A stretch of DNA of 39,583 nt from an uncultured beta proteobacterium (GTDB taxonomy: Bacteria > Pseudomonadota > Gammaproteobacteria > Burkholderiales > Burkholderiaceae_C): NCBI GenBank assembly GCA_903920695.1, contig CAIXNB010000082.1:1-39583 (forward strand). Direction: 5' to 3'. Below are positions 8,216 to 18,189 of this stretch, in pieces; positions within the stretch are counted from its first letter, which is position 1, and each line of letters begins with the position of its first letter. The notes beneath the pieces were generated by a model. The model ran no database searches. It saw only the letters and a program-made list of their open reading frames with translations, and had not been told where the DNA came from. A program made the translations under genes and the position numbers.

Positions 8216-9808
8216 ATGTTTGACTACATCATCATCGGCGCCGGCTCGGCCGGCTGCGTTCTGGCAGCGCGCCTGAGCGAAAACCACGACGTCACGGTCG
8301 CGCTGCTGGAGGCCGGTCCGGCCGACAAGAGCGTGCTGATTCATTGCCCAACCGGCTTTGCCTTGATGGCCCAGACCGGCCAGGCCAACTGGGCGCTCGA
8401 AACCGTGCCACAGGCCGGGCTCAGTGGCCGGCGCGGTTATCAACCCTGCGGCAAGGTGCTGGGCGGTTCGAGTTCGATCAACGCCATGATCTACATCCGC
8501 GGCCAGAGAGAAGACTATGACCACTGGGCAGCCGACGGCAACCCGGGCTGGTCCTACGCTGACGTGCTGCCCTACTTCAAGCGCGCCGAGCACAACGAAC
8601 GCGGCGCCGACGCCTTCCATGGCGCCAGCGGCCCGCTCAACGTGATGGACTTGCGCAGCCCGAGTCGCTATGGCCCGCTGTTCATTGAGGCGGCGCAGCA
8701 GGCCGGCTTTGCTGCCAACCCCGACTTCAATGGCGCCAGCCAGGAAGGCGCCGGCCGCTACCAGGTGACGCATAAGAACGGCGAACGCTTCAGCTCCGCC
8801 AAGGCCTACCTCAAGCCCAATCTGGCGCGCCCCAACCTGACCGTGCTGACGCTGGCGCAGACCCGGCGCATCCTGTTCGAGGGCAAACGTGCCGTCGGCG
8901 TCGAGTTCCAGCACGAAGGTCAGGTCAAACAGTTCAAGGCCAAACGCGAGGTGCTACTGTGCGCCGGTGCACTGCATTCGCCGCAGATACTGATGCTGTC
9001 GGGCGTCGGCCCTGGCGCGCACCTGCAGCAGCATGGCATTGACGTGCTGCACGAACTGCCCGGTGTCGGCGAGCAGTTGCATGACCACATTGACGTGCTG
9101 CAAGTATTCAATGCACCGCAACTGACCGACCTGTTCGGTCTCTCGCTGCGCGGCATGCTGCGCACCCTCAAGGGCGTGTTCGAGTGGCGCAATTCACGCA
9201 GCGGCATGCTAAGCAGCAATTTCGCCGAGGCCGGCGCCTTCCTCAAGAGCGCGCCCGACGAGCCGCTGCCGGACCTGCAACTGCACTTCGTCATCGGCAA
9301 ACTGCACAACCACGGCCGCTCGGTATCGTGGGGCCACGGCTACTCCTGTCACCTGTGCCTGCTGCGCCCGCGCAGCCGCGGCAGCCTCAAACTGGCGAGC
9401 AAGGACCCGCAGGCAGCGCCACTGGTCGACCCCAACTTCCTGGGCGACCCCGACGATGTGCTGCGCCTGATTCGCGGCTTCAAGCTGATACGCCGCATCC
9501 TGGCGCAGCCAGCGCTAGCCAAGCTTGGCGCACGCGAGCTGCCAGCCTCGGCCAGCGCCCAGAGCGACGCACAGATCGAGCAATTCATCCGCGACCACGC
9601 CGACACCATCTACCACCCCTCGGGCAGTTGCCGTATGGGACCGGGGCCGCTCGATGTGGTTGATGCCCAGTTGCGCGTGCATGGTCTGCAGGGCCTGCGC
9701 GTGGTCGATGCGTCCATCATGCCCAGACTGGTCAGCGGCAACACCAACGCCCCGGTCATCATGATTGCGGAGAAGGCGGCCGACATGATCAAGGCGGCGC
9801 AGCAATAG
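8216..9808 (+). CDS. GMC-family FAD-dependent oxidoreductase (choline/alcohol dehydrogenase type)
   Basis: 530 residues from the ATG at 8216, preceded by GGGAGA; this start places the FAD-binding motif [19 protein letters not shown] at the very N-terminus, as usual. Other GMC signatures: [34 protein letters not shown], and the C-terminal catalytic region [10 protein letters not shown] followed by [20 protein letters not shown]. These flavoenzymes oxidise an alcohol to an aldehyde or ketone. The best-known relative is choline dehydrogenase BetA, but the long-chain alcohol and other branches share the same motifs and there are no betaine genes here, so the substrate is left open. It is transcribed divergently from the phosphoesterase operon and ends 2 bp from the convergent ABC permease gene. 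Confidence 0.93.
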   Translation: MFDYIIIGAGSAGCVLAARLSENHDVTVALLEAGPADKSVLIHCPTGFALMAQTGQANWALETVPQAGLSGRRGYQPCGKVLGGSSSINAMIYIRGQREDYDHWAADGNPGWSYADVLPYFKRAEHNERGADAFHGASGPLNVMDLRSPSRYGPLFIEAAQQAGFAANPDFNGASQEGAGRYQVTHKNGERFSSAKAYLKPNLARPNLTVLTLAQTRRILFEGKRAVGVEFQHEGQVKQFKAKREVLLCAGALHSPQILMLSGVGPGAHLQQHGIDVLHELPGVGEQLHDHIDVLQVFNAPQLTDLFGLSLRGMLRTLKGVFEWRNSRSGMLSSNFAEAGAFLKSAPDEPLPDLQLHFVIGKLHNHGRSVSWGHGYSCHLCLLRPRSRGSLKLASKDPQAAPLVDPNFLGDPDDVLRLIRGFKLIRRILAQPALAKLGARELPASASAQSDAQIEQFIRDHADTIYHPSGSCRMGPGPLDVVDAQLRVHGLQGLRVVDASIMPRLVSGNTNAPVIMIAEKAADMIKAAQQ

Positions 9809-9810
9809 AG

Positions 9811-10628
9811 CTACCCTCTGAAGCGCCTGCGTGTCAGGCCCAGTGCGACCCAGAAGCCAATCACGGCGTAGACCAGCAGCACCAGCGCATGGCGCAGCAC
9901 GTGCTCGGGCCACTGGTCCATGAACAGTGGGCGCACCAGATCAACGGCGTTGGTCAGCGGCAGCCACTGCGAGATGCTGCGCACGATCGGCGGCAACTGT
10001 TCCAGTGGAAAGAAGATGCCGCTGAGAAACATCATGGGTGTCAGAAACAGCGTGAAGTAGTAGGTGAAAAAGTCATAGCCCTTGGCCAGTGCATTGAAGA
10101 TCAGCGCCAGACAACTGAAGGTGATACCCACGCCCAGCAAAACCGGCCAGGCTACCAGCAACTTGGGCGAGTAGCTGATGCCCAGCACCAGCATGACGCC
10201 CAGAATCGCGGTCACGGTGAACAGCGACTTGAAAGCCGCCCACAGCATTTCGGCCAGCACGACGTCGTCCAGATTGACCGGCGCGTTCATGATGCCGTCC
10301 CAGGTCTTTTGCACATGCATGCGCGAGAACGCCGAATACAGCGCCTCGAAACTGGCCGCATTCATCGCGCTCATGCAGATCGAGCCGCTGGCCAGAAACA
10401 GAATGTAGGGCACCTTGGTTCCCGTCACTGTGACCTGTCCGACCAGCGCGCCCATGCCGTAGCCGAAGGCCACCAGCCACATCAGCGGCTCGGCGATGTT
10501 GCCAACCAGACTCGGAATCGCGAGCTTGCGCCAGACCAGCAGGTTGCGCAGGAACACCGGCCACCAGCGCCAGGACAGATCGGGCGCGCGCCAGACGCTG
10601 TAGTCGTTTGAAGGGCTCATTGAATTGC

Positions 10629-10632
<4 letters not shown>
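9811..10632 (-). CDS. ABC-2 type transporter permease (NodJ-like)
   Basis: 273 residues with about six hydrophobic segments, including IAEPLMWLVAFGYGMGALVG, VTAILGVMLVLGISY and the C-terminal VLLVYAVIGFWVALGL. The pattern and the motif FLTPMMFLSGIFFPLEQLPP are typical of ABC-2 exporter permeases of the NodJ/DrrB group, which move lipo-oligosaccharides, drugs or polysaccharides out of the cell. The start codon overlaps the stop of the upstream ATP-binding subunit gene by 4 bp, so the two form one transporter. No nodulation genes are present, so a nod role should not be inferred and the cargo is unknown. Confidence 0.92.
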
Positions 10633-11552
<920 letters not shown>

Positions 11553-11565
11553 GAAGTTTGTGTGC

Positions 11566-13059
11566 CTACTGAAACGCCACCTCGGCAAAGCTGCGCAGCT
11601 TGCGGCTGTGGAGTTGCTCCACGCCCTGCTGGCGCAAGAGCTCGATGGCGCGCATGCCGATGCGCAGGTGTTGATCAACGCGCTCGCGATAAAAATGATT
11701 CGCCATGCCGGGCAGCTTGATCTCACCGTGCAGCGGCTTGTCGCTGACGCACAGCAGCGTGCCATAGGGCACACGAAAGCGAAAACCGTTGGCGGCAATG
11801 GTGGCGCTTTCCATGTCCAGCGCCACGGCCCGGCTCTGACTAAAGCGCCGCTGCGGGCCGTTGTCGGGCAGCAGTTCCCAGTTGCGGTTGTCGGTGCTGG
11901 CCACCGTGCCGGTGCGCATGATGCGCTTGAGCTCCGGACCTTTGAGTTGCGTCACCTCCGACACGGCGGCTTCGAGCGCCACCTGAATCTCGGCCAGTGC
12001 CGGCACCGGCACCCACAGCGGCAGTTCTTCGTCGAGCACATGATCCTCGCGCACATAGCCGTGCGCCAGCACGTAGTCGCCGAGTTGCTGCGAGTTGCGC
12101 AAGCCGGCACAGTGTCCCAGCATGATCCAGGCGTGCGGGCGCAGCACGGCGATGTGGTCGGTAATGGTCTTGGCGTTGGCCGGACCGACGCCGATGTTGA
12201 CCATGCTGATGCCACTGCGGTCGGCGCGCATCAGGTGGTAGGCCGGCATCTGCGGCAGGCGCGGCGGCACCTTGCCCGACTCATCGCCTTCAACGGCGGA
12301 GCTGCCAACACGCCGGGTCACGACGTTGCCGGGTTCAACAAAGGCGACGTACTCGCTGTCCGGATCGGCCATCGCCTCGTGCCCGAGGCGCACGAACTCG
12401 TCGATGTAGAACTGGTAATTGGTGAACAGCAAAAAATTCTGGAAGTGCTCGGGCGCGGTGCCGGTGTAGTGGCGCAGGCGGTGCAGCGAGTAGTCAACGC
12501 GCGGCGCAGTGAACAGCGCAAGCGGCTGCGCCTCACCCGGGCGCGGCGCGTAGGTGCCGTTGGCAATGCCGTCGTCCATGGCGGCAAGATCGGGCAGATC
12601 GAACACGTCACGCATCAACTGGCGCCGCTGTGCGCTCAGGCTGCCTTCGATGTGATCGTTCTCGGCAAACGAGAAGTGCACGGGAATCGGCTGCGAACTG
12701 GTGCCCACTTCAATCTCGGCGCCGTGGTTCTGCAGCAGCAGCGTGAACTGCTCCAGGTAATAGCCAGCGTACAGGTCAGGACGCGTCAGCGTCGTCTCGA
12801 AGCGACCCGGGCCCGCCACAAAGCCATAACTCAGCTGCGCGCTCTCCACCGGGCTCAGGCGCGCCACAGTGTCGGTCTGCACGCGAACGACGGGGTAGCA
12901 GGCGCGCACATGGCCGGGCAGACTCTCGCCGGCAACAAAGCGCTGCATGGCCGAGCGCAGGTGCGCGATGCTGTTGCCATAGATCTCGCGGGCACGCGCC
13001 AGCGCGGCGGCCGCGTCGGTGAAGCGTGCCGGGGCAATAAAGGGGGGCAAATAGGGCAT
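11566..13059 (-). CDS. amn: AMP nucleosidase
   Basis: 497 residues, close to the 484 of E. coli Amn. The N-terminal half is the AMP nucleosidase-specific domain (LSPVESAQLSYGFVAGPGRFETTLTRPD, YAGYYLEQFTLLLQNHG). The C-terminal half is the nucleoside phosphorylase-like catalytic domain: NIGVGPANAKTITDHIAVLRP, MLGHCAGLRNSQQLGDYVLA, VALDMESATIAANGFRFRVPYGTLLCVSDKPLHGE. The enzyme splits AMP into adenine and ribose 5-phosphate in the cytosol, adjusting the adenylate pool; the E. coli enzyme is activated by ATP and inhibited by phosphate. It heads an apparent operon with the ABC exporter genes, a pairing with no obvious metabolic reason. Confidence 0.97.
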   Translation of the reverse strand: MPYLPPFIAPARFTDAAAALARAREIYGNSIAHLRSAMQRFVAGESLPGHVRACYPVVRVQTDTVARLSPVESAQLSYGFVAGPGRFETTLTRPDLYAGYYLEQFTLLLQNHGAEIEVGTSSQPIPVHFSFAENDHIEGSLSAQRRQLMRDVFDLPDLAAMDDGIANGTYAPRPGEAQPLALFTAPRVDYSLHRLRHYTGTAPEHFQNFLLFTNYQFYIDEFVRLGHEAMADPDSEYVAFVEPGNVVTRRVGSSAVEGDESGKVPPRLPQMPAYHLMRADRSGISMVNIGVGPANAKTITDHIAVLRPHAWIMLGHCAGLRNSQQLGDYVLAHGYVREDHVLDEELPLWVPVPALAEIQVALEAAVSEVTQLKGPELKRIMRTGTVASTDNRNWELLPDNGPQRRFSQSRAVALDMESATIAANGFRFRVPYGTLLCVSDKPLHGEIKLPGMANHFYRERVDQHLRIGMRAIELLRQQGVEQLHSRKLRSFAEVAFQ

Positions 13060-13159
13060 GGCGCTATTGTTTCATGGTCGGGGACGGCATTGTCACGCCA
13101 CCCCTTCCATCAGCACGCCTTGGTGTATGCGTGCAAACCCGCAGTGCGCTGAATCGAAA

Positions 13160-13345
13160 CTATAGCTGATGCGGCGCAGTAATTCGCGCTGCCTCTCGCT
13201 TGACGCGCGCCAGCAGCTTGTCAATATCGTAGCCAGCCTGCGCATTGATGCGCTGTTTGGTACGCCACAGTTCGGCCATGATCGCATCAGGTGCCTTTGG
13301 CACAAAAGCCGGCACCGGTTGAGCGGGTTTGGCAACAACTTTCAT
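13160..13345 (-). CDS. Small putative antitoxin/partner of the PIN toxin
   Basis: 61 residues with a basic, helical C-terminal half (MAELWRTKQRINAQAG, DIDKLLARVKREAARI). The start overlaps the PIN gene's stop (ATGA) and a GGAG ribosome-binding site lies just upstream, so translation is coupled. Short proteins with an ELWxxKxxI...YDIDKLLAxxK pattern often accompany PIN toxins, and I infer an antitoxin role from that and from position. The toxin-first order is the reverse of most vapBC pairs. I see no ribbon-helix-helix or AbrB DNA-binding domain at the N-terminus, so autoregulation by this protein is unproven. Confidence 0.6.
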   Translation of the reverse strand: MKVVAKPAQPVPAFVPKAPDAIMAELWRTKQRINAQAGYDIDKLLARVKREAARITAPHQL

Positions 13346-13812
13346 GACAAAACTCCTTCCAAAATTTCCTCAGGCGTCGCCAGCAGCGGCGCCTTGTAAC
13401 CCCAGCGCTCAATGCTTTGAACCAAGCGATATTTCGTCTGCGGCCCCACCAAATGGGCAAAGTTCCAGGTGGCGATGTAATCCGCTCCCGTTAGCGTGGC
13501 CTGCGCAATGTGGGAAGCGTCCTCAGGCTCAGATCGGGGCACCAGACCCTCGGACATCAAGCGCTTCCCAAACTCACTGATGTTGTCGTGCAGCGGCAGA
13601 ACCGACAAGGACAGAAAAACATCCAACCGCCGCCTGGCGGCAATCGCATCGCCTGAGGCGATTTCAAGTCGAACCAACTCGGATGCCTCCAACACAAAAA
13701 CACCGGCAGCCTTTTCCCACCAGCGTCGCGTCTGCTCCTGGCGGAAAGCTGTCACTGCATTGCGGCTGGGCCGCGCAGCCAGATAGCTGATTACCGATGT
13801 TTCCACATAGAT
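13342..13812 (-). CDS. PIN-domain ribonuclease, VapC-like toxin (start uncertain)
   Basis: About 155 residues. The PIN fold is shown by the N-terminal acidic motif YVETSVISYL, the central LVRLEIASGDAIAARRRL, LSVLPLHDNISEFGKRLM, and the C-terminal acidic cluster SEPEDASHIAQATLTGADYIATWNFAHL. PIN toxins cut RNA with Mg2+ held by these acidic residues. The family normally begins MKPRIYVETS or MIYVETS. Here the frame has no ATG: the only conventional codon near the motif is GTG at 13806, which would remove the first strand RIY. A good AGGAAG site at 13824-13819 is placed 6 nt before ATC (13812) and 12 nt before GTG; a CTG lies at 13830. The stop codon overlaps the start of the small downstream partner. 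It lies 60-65 bp downstream of the first C13 peptidase gene on the same strand. Confidence 0.75.
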   Translation of the reverse strand: MYVETSVISYLAARPSRNAVTAFRQEQTRRWWEKAAGVFVLEASELVRLEIASGDAIAARRRLDVFLSLSVLPLHDNISEFGKRLMSEGLVPRSEPEDASHIAQATLTGADYIATWNFAHLVGPQTKYRLVQSIERWGYKAPLLATPEEILEGVLS

Positions 13813-13871
13813 GCGTGGCTTCCTAAGCAGATTCTACGAGTTGATCGACAGCTTCGTAGTCGAATGGACGG

Positions 13872-14759
13872 CTAAGGCTTTGACAGCCGGAACTCTCGCA
13901 GGGCCGTTGCCGATTTCGCGATCGGCGTCGCGGCAAACGCCTCCATGTCGGAACCAACGTCCATCACCGACAGCGAGTGCGGGAACTTGTAGCTCAACTC
14001 CAGTTCAGTGACGCGGTTGCGTCCGCGCATGAACAGGTCTTCGAGCGAGAGCGAGCGATCCAGGTCCTTGTCCAGCAAGGTTTGCATGAAGACAGTGCTG
14101 CTTGAACTCGCCCCACAACCGAAAGAAACTCGGTCCGCTGCTGCGGCGGCGATGATGATCCGGTTGGGGGCGCGCAGGGCCGGGATGAACGAGCCGGCAT
14201 GACAAGCCGAAATGATGACGATTGTTGGAGCAGCACCCAAGTCGTTAAAAAATGCGTTGACATAGCCCCCATTGATCAATGCCAGTATCTTTGTCTTGCC
14301 GGCGCGCACCATCAACAAATTCTCTTCTCCATGGCTGGCAAAAACCACCATGGCAAAGGGTGTTGCTTCAGCCTGCGCGCGCTGGGATTGAATCCACTGC
14401 CCCGCTGCGCGTGCTGCGGTCGGCATGGTCGCAAAGTCAGCGTGCGGATCGGCCACGGGCTCGGCCAGCAAGTTGCTCAACAACAGCGACGGGCCGCTGG
14501 CCGCCTGCAGAAACAGGCCATCGCGGGCGCGGCGAATATCACCGTCGAAGGCAGGCGACGCACCATCGAGCGCGACGCCCAGGTAGACGCCGAGTGGTTG
14601 GTCCGCTACAGGCACTGTGGATGCCTGTAGCGGTACCAGCGCGCGCTGCACAAGCTCAGTATTGAGCTGCCGATATTCAGGACTGTGCCCAGGTGGCAGC
14701 GCACAACCGGCCAACAACGCGAACGCCAGAAGGAAAAGCCGATGAACAATTCGTTTCAT
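13872..14759 (-). CDS. Legumain-like peptidase C13 lipoprotein, paralogue 1
   Basis: 295 residues from the ATG at 14759, which has a perfect AAAGGAG 8 nt upstream; the open frame extends 10 codons further but without such a site. Residues 1-18 plus Cys19 (LLAGC) form a lipoprotein signal peptide; Ala at +2 suggests the outer membrane. The body matches bacterial peptidase C13: first strand region LGVYLGVALDGASPAFDGD, catalytic His in VFASHGEENL (H143), catalytic Cys in ISACHAGSFIPAL (C186), then the conserved RIIIAAAAADRVSFGC. C13 enzymes have a caspase-like fold and cut after Asn or Asp. It is the last of seven same-strand genes and one of three C13 paralogues in 10 kb; it is the most divergent of the three in its C-terminal 80 residues. 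Substrate unknown. Confidence 0.85.
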   Translation of the reverse strand: MKRIVHRLFLLAFALLAGCALPPGHSPEYRQLNTELVQRALVPLQASTVPVADQPLGVYLGVALDGASPAFDGDIRRARDGLFLQAASGPSLLLSNLLAEPVADPHADFATMPTAARAAGQWIQSQRAQAEATPFAMVVFASHGEENLLMVRAGKTKILALINGGYVNAFFNDLGAAPTIVIISACHAGSFIPALRAPNRIIIAAAAADRVSFGCGASSSSTVFMQTLLDKDLDRSLSLEDLFMRGRNRVTELELSYKFPHSLSVMDVGSDMEAFAATPIAKSATALREFRLSKP

Positions 14760-14789
14760 ACGCGTGGCTCCTTTGCCAAAGAGAAACAA

Positions 14790-15311
14790 TCACGGTTCAT
14801 AACGGTCAAACTTCCAGGCACCAGCGTCGAGAATGAAGACCATCCTCTCGCTCAGCACCGGCGGTCGCCAGCCCGATGTGTCGCTGAAGTCGGCGGTGAC
14901 GGCCAACTCTGCCGGGCTGCGCACATCCCACTTCGACCAGCGCGACACAAAATGCCGCTGGCTGGGATCGTGCGGGAAAGGCGGGGGCAAAATCAAAACC
15001 TTTAAACCATGCTCTGTGATGTGTCTGCGTCCAGGGCTTCTGGGATCAAGTCCAAAAGGCAGGCCATTGCCGAAGATAATGACGCCATCGATCGCCATCG
15101 CCAGAACCTTGGCCTCGCCTGCCGTGCGAATGCCGTCCGTGCTGACGGTTTGCTTGATCCTTCGAAGTCGTCCTTCTGCCTTGAGAAACGCCAAGTCTTC
15201 CGGCGTCACCGGTCGCGCATCCATTGGTGGGACGTCTCTAGCGGGCTCTGCGGCCAAAGCATCGATCCGAGCAAGCACCAGAACCGCGATGCTCCAACTC
15301 ACTCGCAACAT
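14790..15311 (-). CDS. Exported protein of unknown function in the protease cluster
   Basis: 173 residues from ATG 15311; an in-frame ATG at 15383 would overlap the end of the M16 gene and put 24 residues before the hydrophobic segment. The N-terminus (MLRVSWSIAVLVLARIDALA) reads as a signal peptide with a possible cut before AEPARD. The rest has no domain I recognise. Visible blocks are PVTPEDLAFLKAEGRLRRI, AMAIDGVIIFGNGLPFGLDP, a proline-rich VLILPPPFPHDPSQRHF, and a tryptophan-rich C-terminal part. The ATG is preceded only by a weak GTGGG. It sits between the M16 peptidase gene and C13 paralogue 1, 30 bp from the latter, so it is probably co-expressed with the peptidases and could be an inhibitor, cofactor or substrate. 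Confidence 0.7.
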   Translation of the reverse strand: MLRVSWSIAVLVLARIDALAAEPARDVPPMDARPVTPEDLAFLKAEGRLRRIKQTVSTDGIRTAGEAKVLAMAIDGVIIFGNGLPFGLDPRSPGRRHITEHGLKVLILPPPFPHDPSQRHFVSRWSKWDVRSPAELAVTADFSDTSGWRPPVLSERMVFILDAGAWKFDRYEP

Positions 15312-15363
15312 CCCACGGTGCGCGAGGCTGACGCGTGAGTCAGGGTTACAGATAAGGCCCACG

Positions 15364-18117
15364 TCACACCGGCCCAAAAACACCCCACACCAGCTTCTCT
15401 GGCTTCACGTACTTGCGCCAGGCAGCATTGATTTGCTCGGCGCTGAAGGATTCGATCAGGGCGTCGTTCTGTTCGCGTTCGTTCTTGGGCACCTGGAATT
15501 CCATCTCATAGCCCATGAAAATCAAGACCCAACCGTCGCCCGAGCGCGAACGCAAACGGTCGGCCAGGTATTCGCGTTTGAAGCTGGCGACCTCGGCCGG
15601 CGTGAAGCCGTCGCGCAAGGATCGCGTCAATTCTTCCTGCAAGGCTTTCTCGGCGGCGGCGACGTTCTTCGGCGCCACCTCGGCGCTCATGGAAACGGTG
15701 CCGTTGCGCTCGTAGGAACTCGCACCAAAGCCGGCACCGGCGCTGTAGCTCAGGCCGCCGGCTTCACGCAGGCGCAGCCACAGGCGCGAGCCAGGGCCAC
15801 CACCAAAGATGCGCGCCGCCAGCTCCATCGCAAAGTAGTCCTCGTCCATGCCCTGCGCCGAGACCGGTAGCGATTGAACGGCGCGCAGGCTGGTATTGCT
15901 CTTGTCGGGGGTATCAAACACCAGACGCGTGGGCGTGGCTTCAACCATCGGATCGGCAATCCGGCGCCAGGGCTCGGCGGCGCGCCAGTCATCAAGTGCC
16001 GCCGTCACGGCCTGCTGGTATTCGTTGACGTCCACCGGCCCGAGCAGACTGATCTGCGCGTTCTGCGCACCGTAGAAGCGGCGGTAGAAGGCGTAGGCCT
16101 GGTCGCGCGTCACTGACTTGAATTCCTGCAAGGACTCTTCAAGCGTGTAGTGATAGCGCGGATCGCCCTTGGTGTAGGGGTTGCCATAGCGGCTCCAGGC
16201 ATTGTTGGCCTGGGCCGTTTTGTCCTTGATCTGGCCCTCGATGCCCTTGAGCGTGGCGCTGCGCACTTCCTCAAACTCGGCAGCAGGAAAACTCGACTCC
16301 TTGAGCAGATGCAGCGCCAACGCCAGCGCTGGCTTGAAGGCATCTTTCTTCACCTTTAACGAAAGCGTACCGCCGGTTTCGCCAAAACCCATGTTGAGGG
16401 CAGCACCGAGCCGGTTCAGCTCGTCCTGAATCTGCTGGCGCGACATCTTGGCCGTGCCCCGCTGCAGCATGGCACCCGCCATCTCGGCCGCCACCTCCTG
16501 GTTTTGCAGGCTTTCGACCGTGCCAAATTTGAAGCGGATGTTCAGGCTGACCATATCGCCGCGCACCGGCTTCCCCAGCATGGCGGACTTGATGCCAGCG
16601 GGCGTCTTCGCAAACACCACCTTGTCGTGCAAGGACGCAATGCCGAAGTCGAAAGCCACCGACTCCAAACCCTTCTCATTGAGCACATAGCCCTGCAGGT
16701 AGGCCGCGACATCGAGCAAGGCAGCGCCCGGTGCGCGCACGGGCGTCGGCGTCGGGATCAGATGACCCAGGGTGCGGTTGTCGCGCAGCAGGTAGGTGCG
16801 CGCAACGCGATTCACATCATCCAGCGTCACGGCCTTGATGCGGTCGCGCGAGACGAACACGGCGCGCCAATCACCCGCCACCTCGGCCGCTACGGCGCCA
16901 TTGGCCACGGCAGCCGCGTTGGCAAAAGCCAATTCCAGGTTCTTGTTGATCCGGGCTTTGGCACGGTCAAATTCGTCCTGTCGGATCGGTTCCTTGTCCA
17001 GGTTTTCAAGCACGTCGAGCAGCACTTTCTGGCGCGCACCCGCCTCGTCATCCGGTCCAAACACGGTGCCGAACATCAGCATGCCGGCCTCGCGCTGCGC
17101 ACCGGGCGCCGCAAAAGCGGCCTGCGCCAGTTTGCTCTCAACCAGTGCCTTGTGCAGGCGCCCCGACGGCGCATCCCCGAGCGCCGTGGTCAGCACCTGC
17201 AGGGCGGCGCTGTCAGGGTGCAGCATCGGCGGCGCGTGGTAAGCCAACAGGATGAGCTGCGCCGTTGCCGGTCGCCGTACCACCACGCTGCGCTCGCCAT
17301 CCTGCGCTGGCTCCAGCGTGTAGGTCTGCGCTATCGGCGCTGGCGGGCGTTGCAAGGCCCCGAGCGATTTCTGGGCACTGAGCAAGGTCTGCGCCGGATC
17401 AAACTTGCCCGCCACGATCAGCACCGCGTTGTCGGGCCGGTAGTAGCGGCGATAAAAGGCCTGGAGCCGGGCAATGTCGACGTTCTCGATGTCGGACTTG
17501 GCGCCGATGGTGGACTTGCCATAGCCATGCCAGAGGTAGGCCGTGTGCGCCATGCGTTGGTTGAGCGCCGCAAACGGATTGTTCTCGCCCATTTCAAACT
17601 CGTTGCGCACCACCGTCATCTCGCTGTCCAAATCCTTCTTGGCGATAAAGCTGTTGACCATGGCATCAGCCTGCCAGCCCAGGTACCAGTCCAGCACTTG
17701 CTGGCTCGATACGAAGGTGGCGAAGTAATTGGTCCGGTCCGCCGTGGTCGTGCCATTGAAAGTGAAGCCGCGTTGGCGAAATTCATTCTTCGGGTCAGGC
17801 GTGGCCGGCGTGCCCTTGAAGATCAAATGCTCCAGCAGATGCGCCATGCCGGTCTCGCCATAGCCCTCGTGGCGCGAACCCACCAGATAAGTCAGGTTGA
17901 CGGTAACGCGCTCATCGGCCACATCAGGTGCCAGCAAAACCTTCAGGCCGTTGGCCAGTCGGAATTCGGTGATGCCCTCCACTGTCTGGATCTTGCTCAC
18001 GCCCTGCGGCAAGGTCGCCACTTCCTGCGCCCACACGCCGACCGCAAGCTGCAACACCAGAAAGACCGACACCGCGACGCGGCCCAGCTTGGGGGTCAAA
18101 CGTTCATTGAACCTCAT
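15364..18117 (-). CDS. Secreted M16-family (pitrilysin-like) zinc metallopeptidase
   Basis: 917 residues. Residues 1-30 are a signal peptide (VFLVLQLAVGVWA), and an AGGAG site precedes the ATG. Two M16 modules are visible. The N-terminal one holds the inverted zinc motif HLLEH (H93, E96, H97) and the third ligand E173 in RNEFEMGENNP, exactly 76 residues after H97, so it should be active. The C-terminal module lacks the motif and contains the usual R/Y region (SRLWLRLREAGGLSYSAGAGF). M16 peptidases form a clam-shell chamber and degrade peptides and unfolded segments; with a signal peptide this one should be periplasmic. It lies 72 bp downstream of C13 paralogue 2 and upstream of the unknown exported protein gene, inside the protease cluster. 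Confidence 0.95.
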   Translation of the reverse strand: MRFNERLTPKLGRVAVSVFLVLQLAVGVWAQEVATLPQGVSKIQTVEGITEFRLANGLKVLLAPDVADERVTVNLTYLVGSRHEGYGETGMAHLLEHLIFKGTPATPDPKNEFRQRGFTFNGTTTADRTNYFATFVSSQQVLDWYLGWQADAMVNSFIAKKDLDSEMTVVRNEFEMGENNPFAALNQRMAHTAYLWHGYGKSTIGAKSDIENVDIARLQAFYRRYYRPDNAVLIVAGKFDPAQTLLSAQKSLGALQRPPAPIAQTYTLEPAQDGERSVVVRRPATAQLILLAYHAPPMLHPDSAALQVLTTALGDAPSGRLHKALVESKLAQAAFAAPGAQREAGMLMFGTVFGPDDEAGARQKVLLDVLENLDKEPIRQDEFDRAKARINKNLELAFANAAAVANGAVAAEVAGDWRAVFVSRDRIKAVTLDDVNRVARTYLLRDNRTLGHLIPTPTPVRAPGAALLDVAAYLQGYVLNEKGLESVAFDFGIASLHDKVVFAKTPAGIKSAMLGKPVRGDMVSLNIRFKFGTVESLQNQEVAAEMAGAMLQRGTAKMSRQQIQDELNRLGAALNMGFGETGGTLSLKVKKDAFKPALALALHLLKESSFPAAEFEEVRSATLKGIEGQIKDKTAQANNAWSRYGNPYTKGDPRYHYTLEESLQEFKSVTRDQAYAFYRRFYGAQNAQISLLGPVDVNEYQQAVTAALDDWRAAEPWRRIADPMVEATPTRLVFDTPDKSNTSLRAVQSLPVSAQGMDEDYFAMELAARIFGGGPGSRLWLRLREAGGLSYSAGAGFGASSYERNGTVSMSAEVAPKNVAAAEKALQEELTRSLRDGFTPAEVASFKREYLADRLRSRSGDGWVLIFMGYEMEFQVPKNEREQNDALIESFSAEQINAAWRKYVKPEKLVWGVFGPV

Positions 18118-18189
18118 GATTCGCTCCTGTTTCAGTGTTCAAAGATGATCAGTCGCCTTAACAGCAACGCCACGCAGTATCGGCTTGTT

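Noticed and set aside
13823..13872. Short minus-strand peptide ending FDYEAVDQLVESA just before the PIN gene, as the C-terminus of a lost antitoxin
   Set aside because: The frame is too short, overlaps the end of C13 copy 1 and has no start signal; nothing beyond the ending resembles an antitoxin.
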